Assembly: GCA_003255065.1 (NCBI GenBank) | Contig: QAOA01008075.1 | Span: forward strand, 61,194-125,193 | Reading direction: 5' to 3' | Length of the DNA: 64,000 nt | From: Cercis canadensis | Lineage: Eukaryota > Streptophyta > Magnoliopsida > Fabales > Fabaceae | In this document: positions 1 through 12,100 of the stretch, piece by piece | Layout of the letters: each line of letters starts with the position of its first letter | Numbering within the stretch: position 1 is the stretch's first letter | Program-made: the position numbers and the translations under genes | Notes under the pieces: generated by a model | What the model was told of the DNA's origin: nothing | Database searches by the model: none | What the model saw: only the letters and a program-made list of their open reading frames with translations

Positions 1-80
1 CATTTCAGTTACATGTATTTAAAATTCACAAGAATTTATCAAATACTCCATTCAAATACAACCTTAGTTTTTTTTTGCAG

Positions 81-173
81 TGGATTTTCTGGGTAGGACC
101 ATTCATTGGAGCAGCACTCACAGATCTGTACCACCAAGTCGTCATCAGAGCCATTCCCTTCAAGAACAACTGA
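81..173 (+). CDS. PIP1: PIP1-type plasma-membrane aquaporin, last exon only (5' part outside window)
   Basis: A polypyrimidine tract and AG at 79-80 form a good acceptor. The exon then reads 30 codons and a TGA at 171-173. It encodes [19 protein letters not shown] followed by [11 protein letters not shown], the C-terminus of plant PIP aquaporins: the end of transmembrane helix 6 and the short cytosolic tail. The VIRAIPFK tail is typical of the PIP1 subgroup rather than PIP2, whose tail is longer and carries phosphorylated serines. PIP1 proteins are water and small-solute channels of the plasma membrane, usually working as heterotetramers with PIP2. Both NPA motifs and the pore lie in exons outside the window, so intactness cannot be judged. 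The Thr-Asp in the TDLYHQ stretch differs from the more usual Ala-Ala. Confidence 0.9.
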   Translation, partial: WIFWVGPFIGAALTDLYHQVVIRAIPFKNN

Positions 174-792
174 TTCAATTCGTTAGTCAGATGTTAACTT
201 TGCTAAAATTTGTGCTAGCTAAACTTTCGTTTCTGTCAAATGTATAACACGTCAGTTACTTATTAACAGTGTTATAATTGAGATTAATGATATGGATTTA
301 TTTATATAGAAAGGAAAGAATAAAGATTCAGTTAGAGGAAAACAAATTATAAGGATCTATTTAAATTTTTTCTCAAATTATAGAGAGACCCAGACCATAA
401 TTAAACCCACAATATATATTTACATATACTTTGAAGAAACTTTCATATATATGAGAAATAACAATTTCTATTTCCACGGAGTCTATGACTAATTAATGCA
501 ACAGCCTATTTATAGCAAAAAAATAAAATATTATATAAAGACAACTACCTGGATATAAGCCAATATTAGGTCTCAATCAATACCAATTCATTCTTTAAAC
601 TTTGTAAGCTTTTTGTGAAAGAAAAAGTAGTGAAAGCCTATTAACAAAAAATCACCGGCAGAAAAAGACTTTTTTTTTTTTTTTACATGTTTAACCTACT
701 AATTGAGCAAACTTGTTAGCAGTGCATAATAATTTTTTCTTTAATTTATTTACAGGTTCAAGAATCTTGTGGCCAACTTTTGCACATTAAAT
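174..792. other. Aquaporin 3' UTR and AT-rich intergenic DNA
   Basis: There is no reading frame of note. The first part must contain the 3' UTR and poly(A) site of the aquaporin. The rest is low-complexity AT-rich sequence with a poly-T run at about 670-684. No other feature was recognised. Confidence 0.6.
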
Positions 793-1021
793 GGGAAAGT
801 TTAAAAAACTCTCTTTAACTATACTCTATGTGCGATTTACTCTAAAAAAAAAGTAGAAAAGACCTCATTAAACTATTAAGATGTATAGAACACCCTTAAG
901 ACCTTAAGGTCTATCCATTAATGGACGAAAAAGTATGTGACATGCATGTGATGTGTTTAACAGCTTAATTAGTCAAAATTGACAAATTAATGAGGGTTTA
1001 GTTAGTAAGTGAGACATGTGA

Positions 1022-1294
1022 GTGGCACGTGAGATGTATCTCTCTCTCACTCTAGAAATTCTAGAGCTCTGCTTGAGGAGAGAGGGCTTCTTTGTTTTAG
1101 ATATGCTAGAAATGGGTTGGGAATGGTGGTGGGTAGCACGGGTGGGGCAGAGGACGCCACTTTTGGTGGTTGATCTGGCTAGGAAATTGGTTAAAGCAAA
1201 AGAGAAGAGAATTTGTGGGTTGGTGAGGAAATTGCTCTTTGAAGAGAATTTGGAGCAAATTCAATTTTTTTGGTTCTTGGGTTCTTGTATTTGA
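1022..1294 (+). other. Unassigned 90-codon open frame inside the MULE-like element
   Basis: This is an open frame that starts at a GTG codon (an ATG occurs at codon 5) and runs to a TGA. It is rich in Trp, Leu, Arg and Lys. No family was recognised. It has no visible signal peptide, zinc motif or membrane segment. It may be a captured gene fragment (Pack-MULE style) or chance. Low confidence that it is coding. Confidence 0.15.
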
Positions 1295-1383
1295 GGTACT
1301 TTGTTGTAGCTAAAATGAATATCTATTTCAATATTTATTTCCTTCAAACCCATTTCTTGTTGCAGAGAATGAAAAACTCCAAG

Positions 1384-1836
1384 TGGGTTTTGTTGCTAGG
1401 ATAACATTTCTCACAAAAATCCCTCATACCCACATAACCAAACCCTTCAAATTCTACCAATTTTATTTTCTAAGTTGAAGCCACCGTGAATTAGATGAAG
1501 AAGGGGTGCCGACGCTGCTACCTCTCATTTTTGTTGCTTCAATTTGAGCTTCAATCTTAAAACTAATAACAAAATATTGTTGTAAATTTCACAAATTTTA
1601 AAATACTATNTGGGTTTTGTTGCTAGGATAACATTTCTCACAAAAATCCCTCATACCCACATAACCAAACCCTTCAAATTCTAACAATTTTATTTTCTAA
1701 GTTGAAGCCACCGTGAATTAGATGAAGAAGGGGTGCCGACGCTGCTACCTCTCATTTTTGTTGCTTCAATTTGAGTTTCAATCTTAAAACTAATAACAAA
1801 ATATTGTTGTAAATTTCACAAATTTTAAAATACTAT
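1384..1836. repeat. 226-bp direct duplication joined by a single N (probable assembly seam)
   Basis: Copy 1 is 1384-1609 and copy 2 is 1611-1836, separated only by the N at 1610. The copies have equal length and differ at about two positions (C/A in the ATTCTACC/ATTCTAAC word, C/T in GAGCTTC/GAGTTTC). A perfect-length duplication with an N exactly at the joint points to two overlapping contig ends, or two haplotypes, that were abutted rather than merged. Confidence 0.85.
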
Positions 1837-2291
1837 GCAATTTACAAATTTTAGTTAAGAAATGAGAGAAATATGAAGAAAAACTCGAATGAGTTTAAAA
1901 ATGAGTCGACTTCTGAAAAAGGATAGTCGCGGGAGGTTAAAGATGATGAATTTTGAATATTATCGTTTGGCCTTGACAAATTTTGAATATTTCTATTTAG
2001 CCCTACTTTTATAAATTCATTTTCATTGGTACTCCTATAAATTGCACTATGATCCATAATTAGTGATTAATAATATCACGTGCCACATGCTCATTTCTGT
2101 CCATTAATGGACAGAAGTTTAGGTCTCAGAGGTATTCTACACATTTAAATAGTTTAAGAAAGTCTTTTGTAACTTTTCTTAATTTTAAAGGTAAATCACA
2201 CATAAAATATAGTTGAAGAGAAATTTTTTAGACTTTCCCCTTAAAACTAATAAGTCCCTCATTGAATTATGTTAAGGGCACACTTTAGGGC

Positions 2292-2835
2292 ACTTTGACC
2301 TAAATATTACGCTTTTACAACTCTTTTACACATTTATAACACTTTCAAACGTATTTACCTTAATATTACACTTTATAAAAAATCAAAAACTAAAAAAAAA
2401 AAAACTTTTTCCGAACAGTGGGCCCCACCGAAACTTTGTAAGTCAGCCGGCGTGTCTCCACCGAATACGTTGCGGCCCACATGACATGTCCTAATTTCTC
2501 ATTAAACTGGTGGATACTTGGCTCATTCTTGGCCACTTTCTTTCCAAGTGTCTTACGCTTGCACCAGCACAAGCTACCATGCGTGTCATCTCATTCCTAT
2601 CATAATTGTTTTCCAACCGTGGATCCACAAGCAAATGGGGACATGCCACGTAGGTTGCGACGTGTCTGGTGGGGACACGCCAGCTAGCCCACGATGTGTC
2701 CGGTAGGGCTCACTGCTCTGAAATTTTTTTTTTTAGTTTTTAATTTTTTTTAAAAGTATAATATTAAGATAAATAAATTTAAAAGTGTTATAAATATATA
2801 AAAAAGTTATAAAAATATAATATTTGAGTCAAAGT
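2292..2835. mobile_element. Foldback / MITE-like element with about 110-bp inverted ends
   Basis: The left end (ACTTTGACCTAAATATTAC, from 2292) and the right end (TAATATTTGAGTCAAAGT, to 2835) are inverted repeats of each other. The match continues inward through ACATTTATAACACTTT-type words to the A-rich and T-rich tracts near 2392 and 2727. The loop of about 300 bp is much more GC-rich and contains several overlapping CACGT/GGACA words such as GACATGCCACGTAGG. No transposase and no clear target duplication were seen. It lies about 330 bp upstream of the BASS4 start codon, so it may contribute promoter sequence. Confidence 0.6.
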
Positions 2836-3165
2836 CAATCAATTTTTTTTTTTTTTTTTTTTTTTTAGTGTTCGTCCGAGGATAATAACTTTGGCTAGCT
2901 TAGTCACCGCCAATCAAAATTAACATAATAATAGTGAAATTATCAGAATAGTTCGTGGTACCTTGGTACTTGGTAGTTTGGTAGTTTGGTGACCATTGCT
3001 TTTGGGGTCCCACTGAAGGATGGCATAACTGGTGAGTCCTCTCATTCTTTGTGGAGTTGCTTAGTAGTGAGTCTAGTGACCTCTCACTCAGTTTTATTTG
3101 AAAAATCAAACAACCACCTAACTCGACGGAGCAAGTGTAGTAATTTGTGTTTGAGTTCAAGTCTC

Positions 3166-6100
3166 ATGGCGGGAACCATTAAGGCACCAATTGTCACTTG
3201 TAATGGTTTCCCCACCAAGACTTGGTCCCTCCGTCACCGGAACCCTCTTTCACTCTCAAATTCTGAGAAAATTTACAGCATTCCACTCACTTGTGATGGT
3301 AGCTCTTCCCCTTTTGAGCGCATTGGTTTTATTGGAACCTTATCTACCTCTTATAATGGCCGCCAATCCAATTTCGCACTCGTTAGAGCCTCTGGCCACT
3401 CCGATCAGGTTCGGTCCCCTACTATTCTTAAATTTTTTAGCAGAATAATGTAGGTGGAAGATGAATTTTTTAATCTAATTTATGCAGATGAGGGCCATTT
3501 AGAAAGTTGAATTTTGAATTTCATTTTGATTTTGAACGAATTCTTGGTGTAATTTTGCTCGTTATACCCTGTAATCAAGTGGGTACTTGTGGTGGTGGCT
3601 CAGAGAAATGAAAATTGGTTTCAGATGGGTGGCAATGGAAGCAATCCTGCCAATCTCTCGGGTGTGACGAAGGGAGTGAGATGGGCGAAACCAATTTTAA
3701 GATTTGCTGGAAACAACATTTTACCCTTGGGTAGCAATTCTTCTGTGTATTCAAATTTGTTTAAAGGAAATTTTATAGTTCTCTTCCTTGCTTATTGATT
3801 GCAAGTTTTTTGATATTTTTCTATTTTTATGATTAACAAATTTGTTCATGTGTTCAATGTAATGTGTAGTTCTCATCTCTGGTGTGACACTAGGACTATC
3901 ATATCCTAGTCTTGGTTGTCTTGCTGAGAAATATTATGTGTCTAAACTTGCTCCCTGTCTAATTTTTTTTGTCTCAGGTTAGCATTGATGGCTATTTTAA
4001 TTTTTCCATTTATTTGTTTGTTGTTTCTCTTTTGTGATTCCCATCTTAAAGTATTTGATTTCCTGTCATGCACTTTGATGTAGGATTGTCACTGAGAAGT
4101 AAAGAAATTGGTGAAGCTGTAGAAGCATGGCCAGTTGGACTCTTTGGGCTAGTATGACCTTGAATTTCTTATGCGAATGTTTTGTAGTCTGTTTCTACAC
4201 GATTTTCATTATTGCTTTTACATTGTTTAAAGGAAATATGACAGAGAAGTGCTGTAAATTAGAAGTAGACAGCTTTTAGGGTGAAATGGAAAATTCCATA
4301 AAGGGGGCAAAGAAAGAAGCAGGATAGGGAAAATGGTGGGCAGGGATTTCAGGCTTTGCATTGTCCCCTTGATCATTATCAGCAACCTTGAACTTCGATC
4401 TCCTAAAATGGAATTAGGAAAGCTTCATATTTTATATTGTGGCTTTGGAGATTCCGACTTCTAGACCTCTGAAAGTAAAAGGGAAAAGAAAAAGCATGAA
4501 TGACAAGGCTCATTATGCAGTGATTGGTGAATACTTGGCCAATAGTAAGTAGATGTTAAACTTTCCTTTTGTGGTCAAGAACAAGAATGATAAGTTGGAA
4601 TACTCAATTGAACTTTCTAAGTCATGTTGTCTATGCTTCATTAAAAAAAAAGGTTGTGTTAATATGAAAAGTCTAAAATAAGTTAGAAAGAATTTTCCTT
4701 TTAAAATATTTTTTTCAGTCAGTGGAAAAATAATAGACTATAAGAAAACAAAATGGAAAGCTAAAGTAATTTTTGAAGAAGATACAAAGAAAATCTCAAT
4801 ATTTTCAAGTATGTTGCATATGTATAATAATTAATTTTAAAAGTTTTAATTCCATATCTTATTGTGAATTTATGGAGAGAGAGAGAAAGAGAGAAAGACA
4901 TATTATATTTCTTACACCAGTTCTATTTCTAGCTCCACATCAAAACAATGTGATGTAATAGGAGTACAATGAATTGAAGGGGATAAAATATCATTCTAGT
5001 TAGAAGAAATAAAAGCAGAAAGTTTGTAAAGGGTTTATCCAGGTGCTGTACTTCAAATGCATCCCCACCCGAAGCCGTACGGGGTGACCAGGTTCGCATT
5101 AACCTGCCCCACCACCATATTTGAGAGGATAATTTAGTTATCTGACCCTTTTATGATGCTTAACTTTTCTCTGGCCATATTGATTGCATCACTACCTGTT
5201 GGGTTGAATTGTTAGCATCTACATATTTGTTATTTATATACTTGCTGGTGTTCGCTTCTTGGTATCCCAATGGGCTCTCTTTTGGCTTGTTTGCGTTCAT
5301 AAATTGTTGACATGGCAGAAACTCCTGGCTGCCTTCCCCCCCATTTTTTGTTAATACTAATTAGATACTTGTACCATTTTCCTTCTGCTGAACTTAGAAT
5401 CTAAGATGGTAAAATAATTGTTTGACATATTGAAGATCATTCCATTTTTTTTTTGTTCTTTCATTATTTTCTAATTGAGTTGCGTATGATACAATGTTTG
5501 CAGTGTGTTGCATGAAATATTAAGTATATTTTTATCAAATTCAGACTTGAATGTGAAAGTTAAAAAATTGTAAAAGTACATCTAGCAACTAGAGCTATCC
5601 AGTCTCATAATTTGCATTTGTGCCAATGCTTTGACAAAAATGAATAACTTACTACTATGGTACTTTGAAATCCTTTGGCCACAATAATCTTTTTGAGACT
5701 ATCGGTGGCAATAAGGCATCTCCTACATGTTGCATGCTCTTGCTGCCCTTCCAAAACTCTATTTGGGTGATACATATTAAGTGGCAAGTTATTAGATAAA
5801 AATTATTTCCTAGTCATTCTGTGGTAATTTCCACCTAAGGACTTCTATATACACAAATATATATTAATTTGGACTGGTTAAAGGATGCTTGTTGGATGTG
5901 GAAGCATATTTTGTAAAATTTATAGTTTTTCCATGATGTTACTCCCATGTTTGTCATTATCTTTTCATCCTGGCACCAATTGATTCTTGGGGGCAATGGC
6001 ATCAGATTGCTCTTGTTCTTATTTCTATTTTATTTGCCCCCTTGTTTCCAGAAGGGCTTATATCTTTCACTTGAATTGGCTTTTTTATCAGTGCTAGATT

Positions 6101-9100
6101 ATATGTGTAAAGTGCTCCATTGTTCTTCATGCAGGTATCCATTCTATTACTGTCACCGTACTTTTCTAAACTTATATTGCAAATTCAGCTCCAACCCCAA
6201 GAATTTATTACAGGTTTAGTCATCAATTTTTATTTTGTAATTGTTATTTGTGATCATTAATGGGTACATATACATGGTCGTTGATGATGGCATTCTGCAG
6301 GTTGCTAGCAACTTTGAGCATTTGGTAACACTTTTCAATAGAAAAATTGGCTCCTTTTTCTTGAGCATGACTTTTCCTTAATGAAATTCTGACTGTGGAC
6401 AAAGAGTGTTGTTTTATAAAGTTTTCATTATTCTATTACTCTCAAATAGAATGTCTCATCCACCTTCTGTATTATCATGGTGGATAACAGGATAATAAGA
6501 TATTAACCCATTTGTTGAAGTGCTTAGAGTTTCTGTACCCTCAGTGGCTCATTGTTGACCTTAAATCTTTTCTAAATATTTTATACTTGCTACTCTAAAC
6601 TTTGAGAGGAAAGCATTGGGGTTTCTTATAGATTAATTGCCCGGGTTCAAGAAATGCGGCTTTCTGCATTGGTTAACTTGTTCATGTTTGTAAGTATAAA
6701 ATATTAATTGGAGACTAGACAAATTTTGCATAAATTGAAAATCTTGCTTTCTGTTAGAGACGTAATACCTACTCTTGGGCTTCAGCTAATAGCTCTAGGT
6801 TTTAGGTTGTGGGGTTCTAGTCATGAATCGGAGCCTCTTTGAGAAAATGTTCAAAACTTCCCTTGTTCATATAATTATGTTTCAGCATATAAAGTGCTAG
6901 GCCTATGAAGTATCAAGAGTTATTAGCTCAGGGGCTTTTGCTTTAGGAGGGATGTTAAACATATAAAACTTATTCAGTGGTCCACACTTATAGCTTACTC
7001 TTTTTGGGTGAATGATTCTCTAGAACTTTCCATATTATTTGAATTTCAATTTAATATTGTTTCTTTCTTGTTCTATTGATCTTAGTTTATGTATATAATT
7101 GTATTATACCAATATATTATGTCTTTAGACTTCATCAATACATGGACTTAACTGAGTGACAATCAAAGACAATCTACTTGAGGTCATCTGCATGATTCAC
7201 TTTTTGTGGTATTAAGCTCGAATTCAGCTCATAGCCTCGTAGCCTAAGTTGGTCACTGCGTAGATTCTTTCTAATGTCTTGCATTAATTGACTCTGATGC
7301 ATATACATATCTATATATATAATTTCTAACTAAATGCAACAAACAAACAAAAAAAAACTACAAAACCATAGAAAAATAAAGAAAACTCAAATAAAAATCT
7401 CTTTGCATATCTTTCCCGGGGGCTCCCTTACACTAACTATTTTCACAGAAGAGAAGCCAAGAACACAATTCTGTACCATAAAAGATATAAGGAAAGAGAT
7501 TTCCCCTTAGAAATCTGACCATTTTGCTCCAGCCAAATACACCAAGGAAAAGCATACTAGCATGTTGCCATAAAACTCTGACTTCTACTCCTACCAGAAA
7601 CTCTGAAACTGATCAAAAGCACTACGTTTTTTGGTGTGTTTGGTGAATCTTGGGTGTCACCTCAGAGCTTGCTGGAAATATGCAAAACTATTTGAAAAGA
7701 GGTCTTTAAATTTAAAAATAAATAAATAAGTTTGCCATTACATGCATAATTCATCTGACTTTGTAAAGTGAGATCTTTCTAGTCAAAACTTTCAGAAATT
7801 TCCCTGTTTCCCTTTTGATCTTATATATTTCATATTTCCAATGGCTTGTAGTCTGTAGTCCATGTACTTGTTCATGGTTTTCCCTGTCAGCAACTTGATT
7901 GGAAATTGAGCTTGAATATTCTCTGGTCCTACAGGACTGGCTATATTTAGCTGTATGCCGACTACATTATCAAGTGGTGTTGCACTCACCCAGGTAATGA
8001 TTGTGCCCTCTCTGTTCTTCTGTTTTCTTCTTTTACCTTTCTATTCCTATCAAGTTTTCTACTTATAATTGGTCAGGGTTTTTTTTGAGCTTTTCCATGT
8101 TGCTTCTGCAGATTGCCGGCGGAAATTCTGCACTGGCTCTTGCAATGACAGTAGTATCTAACATGCTAGGAATATTGATTGTAAGTCATCAAGAGTTTCA
8201 TATCTTGTATTTCCTATATTTTATGTCTACCCTTTCTTTCAGGATAAATTCATTTTGTTGCAATTCAAAACCCCAAAAGATGTGATGCTTTCTTTTATTG
8301 AAAATGTTTCCTAGAAGCCTATGTGGCTAATCACCCTTCGTTCTACATCGTTGCTCTTGGTATTTATTAATGTAGCAGATCTGGAGGTTGATTTTGAAAC
8401 CCCAGTGTCAAAGAGCTGTTTGATCTAAAAGCTTAAGCTGCTAAGCAAAGGTTCCAGAATATCTAATATGCCATGTCACATGAAAGCTTCCTGGTCTTGG
8501 AACATGGTACACAACTCTCTTGAACTAAAGCTAGATTAAAAGGAAAATAGGAAAAAAAAAAAAAACAAAAAAACTAGACATTACATTTTAACTAAAATAT
8601 TAATTATATGATTGACAGCAGCAAGGATCAAACTCTGGACAGCTTGGTCAAACAGGATTTGATACTAAGTAAAATAACCACTAAACTTGAAAGTTTAAAC
8701 TATTAAGCAATGGCCCAAGATTGGATTCTGTTATAACTTACTGCCTATCCTGTAATAATTATAAACCATGACCTAATTGTAGCTTTCTTCAACATCCTAC
8801 ATTATCAGCTGTATTAAACTAATTGTGTGTTTTATATACATGGTAGAGTCGCATGCATTGAAAGAAATTGCATGTTAATCAAAGTCAGAAAATATAATTT
8901 ACCGGATAGTTTGACTTCAACTTCATCAGTTTGTTGTGACATGTAGCCCTTTCCCCATTTGTCTTTTTGTTAATATTTATACATTTTTCTATTGAGATTT
9001 ATTTTTCCTTCCTTCTTCTCTTCTTTTAAGGTGCCACATTTTTACCTCTATGCCTTTTCTCCATCTTATTAATTATTTATTTATTTATTTTTTATTCTAT

Positions 9101-12100
9101 GCTAATATTCTATCTTCATTTCAGGTTCCACTTTCAATCACAAAATTTGTAGCTGATGGAGTTGGAGTAACTATACCCACTAAGCAGTTACTTAAAAGTC
9201 TTGTTCTGACTATATTGATCCCCCTAATTTTTGGGAAGGTAATTGATTTCTCTCATTCTCAGAACTTTGATGTGGAGGATTTCGATTGTTTTTGATTTTT
9301 GAAACTGATCTGGTTTTGGACAAGGAAATATGTTTTCTCTCCATGGGCTTACTCCTTAATTTCTTTTCTCTTTTGAACATTTTCCAAAAGTTGTAACTAT
9401 GAGGTTTCCTTTTAATTGTATGGTTTAATATTTGTCTTTTCTTTATGCAGTCCTTCCAAAGTGACCAATAAATTAGTATAAGTGAGTTTCATGGCTTATG
9501 GTGGGTGGCCGATTATAACCATGTTTAATTATACTTGGTGCTAATGAAGATTTTCTGTAAGTTGGTATAGGTGAGAAAGCGTATAGGTGGTTTTATAAAA
9601 TGACACTTTGAGATTCCCCCTCTTGTCACATACTTTCTGTCTTTGATTGCAGGTCACTTTGCTTGCTATTTTCTTCTTTCACCAATTTATCATATTAATT
9701 TTCAGCATAGTTGAGTATATATGTATTGGTGGCAATACTATTATGTTTTATGCCTTATCTGATATTCCTTGTAGTTGAACTTTGGTCTATGAAGTAGAAT
9801 ACTCAAATCCTTTGTGTTACACTTGGCTTCCTAAGTGTATTTTAATTGTGCTTTTTCTATGGGCAGGTTCTTCGTGAATCTTTTAAAGGTGTGTCTCATT
9901 TTCTATGATTGTTTCAGCAGTGTGTTGTTTATTTCCTTGCGTGTCATATGTGATCATCACCACACATTTGACCATTAATTTATGAAATGTAAGATCGGGT
10001 CAACATGAAGGATGTCTTTCTTGCAACTATTTGGTGTATTTGTATGCTGACTACCTAACCATTCTAGATCATGTGGTTGCTTGTCTTTATGTACTGTCCT
10101 CCTGACCCAGGATCCAAAAGGATGATAAAAGCATATGCTTAAATGGAAAAGAGATGCTGAAATATAATCTGATTTTGATAGAGTCTCTTTTTAACACTTC
10201 CATGAGCTATCTTGGTGGTTTGTTGGTTTAATTTATTAGTTTTTAGTATCAAAAGTTGTTGAAATAAGTTATCTTATGTTCAGTTTCATGAGAATTTTGG
10301 TAAGGTTATATTGTAGCTGTGAACAGAAATATTGAAAGTGATTATACATTATAATTTGTGCACTCTGTATATCTTTGATTATCAATAAACAAGGAAGAAA
10401 ACAGAATTGTTTGTCTATTGGGAGAAGTTTCTGTCTTTGCCTTTGTTATGGGAATGCTTTGTTTATTTTGCTTTATAAGAGAGAGAGAGAACCTTATGAC
10501 TGAATGTGTGTAAATAAATATTTACAACTATATCCTTATATTCAGCATTCCCCCTCAAGCTGGGGCTTATCTGTAATAATGCACCAAGCTTGTTACATAT
10601 GTAATGTATCCAAGGACCCTTGAGAGACTTGGTAAATATATCTGCTTGCTGGTCATTCGAGTTAGCAAAGGCAGATATCTCCTGTAAGAATCTTCTCTCT
10701 GACAAATTGGCAGCTGATTTTGATATATTTGGTCCTCTTTGTTCCTCTCCTAAAAGACAAGATTTGAGGCAATATTTAGCACTGCCTGATTATCACATAT
10801 TAGCTTCACTTGACCTAGTTCACAAAATTTCAACTCTTGAAGCAATTGCTTTAACCATATAAGTTAACATATGGCAACAATCATTGCTCCATATTTAGCT
10901 TCTACATTTTGATTTGGAAACTACTCTTTGCTTGTTACTTTTCCAAGGTATCAAGTTGCCTCCAATAAGAACACAATTTCCAAAAGTAGAAAATCTATCA
11001 CAAGTGGAATCTGCCCAATCAGCATCTGTATAAGTGAGAATCTCTGTCTCTATCTTTATAGAGCAACCCCTTTCCTGGAGCTTCTTTGATATACCTGAGT
11101 AACCAGATGACACCATCCAGTGTCATATGGGGAGTTTAGAAACCAAGTAAGTACACTCACATCAAATGAAATATCCATCTGAGTCACTGTGATATAGTTG
11201 AGTTTTCAAACAAGTCTCTGTTTCCTACCATGATTTGATAATGGCTCCCCTTGTCCTAGTAGGAGTTTGACATTGGGATCCATTGGAGTATCAACAGGTA
11301 TTGATCCCTACATGCATGTTCCTTTTGAGATACAGATACCTGCCTTGATTTGACTGCTTGTGTTCCCTTAGAATACCTTAAGATTGCCCAAGTCTTTTTT
11401 GGGAAAGTTCTTGAATAGGTAGTTGTTTCAACTGTTCAGTGTCATCCTGATTAGTTCCAGTTTTGAAGATATCATCCACATAGACGACTAGATAGATGCA
11501 ATGATGAGGGAACGAATATAGATAGAAAATTGAATTGTTGGCCTCACTAAGAATGATTCCAAATGCTTGTAAAACAGTGTTGTTGAATTGTCCAAACCAG
11601 GCACGTGGGGTTTATTTTAAACCATAGAGTGATTTAGGTAGCCTATATACTAATCCAGATTTCCTCTAAGCAAGAAAGTATTGCAGTTGCTGCATATAAA
11701 CCATAGAGTGATTTATGTAGCCTATATACTAATCCAGATTTCCCCTAAGCAAGAAAGTATTGCAGTTGCTGCATATAGACCTTTTCCTTTAAAACACCTT
11801 GTAATAAAGCATTTTTCTGTGTCAAGTTGATGGAGAGGCAAATGGTGGATAGCAGCCATAAACAAGAAGAGACACACAGGAATTTTCAGCAATTGGAGAA
11901 AAGGTATCACCATAATCAAGACCAAAGATCTGCATATAACCTTTAGCCACCAATTAGCCACCAATTGAGCTTTTAAGCGATCCCCTTGGCCATCCAGACC
12001 AACTTTAACTGTATAAATCCACCTCCAGCCAACAATAGATTTGCTCGACAGTAAGGGAACAAGATCCCAAGTACCATTTGAATGCAAGGCGACCATTTCT

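Larger units (their letters stand above)
793..2239. mobile_element. MULE-like non-autonomous DNA transposon with long terminal inverted repeats
   Basis: The left end starts GGGAAAGTTTAAAAAACTC and the right end is its degenerate reverse complement, ending GACTTTCCC. The similarity continues inward for roughly 140 bp per side, including the shared internal word GTCCATTAATGGAC or a close variant near 912 and 2100. Long inverted ends starting GGGAAAGT fit Mutator-like elements. No transposase is present. A 9-bp target duplication is not clear: the flanks ACATTAAAT and CTTAAAACT are only vaguely alike. The interior holds an uncharacterised 90-codon frame (1022-1294) and a direct duplication with an N at 1610, listed separately. 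It sits between the aquaporin and BASS4. Confidence 0.6.

Noticed and set aside
5040-5115. GC-rich stretch in BASS4 intron 4 considered as a tRNA or SINE
   Set aside because: No cloverleaf, no adequate box A/B pair and no flanking target duplication.
7792-7989. 65-codon minus-strand frame over BASS4 exon 6
   Set aside because: It is the antisense shadow of a conserved coding exon (TTLSSGVALTQ on the plus strand).
8580-8720. Possible SINE remnant in BASS4 intron 7 (GATCAAACTCTGG resembles an inverted box B)
   Set aside because: No box A, no tail and no flanking repeat could be found.
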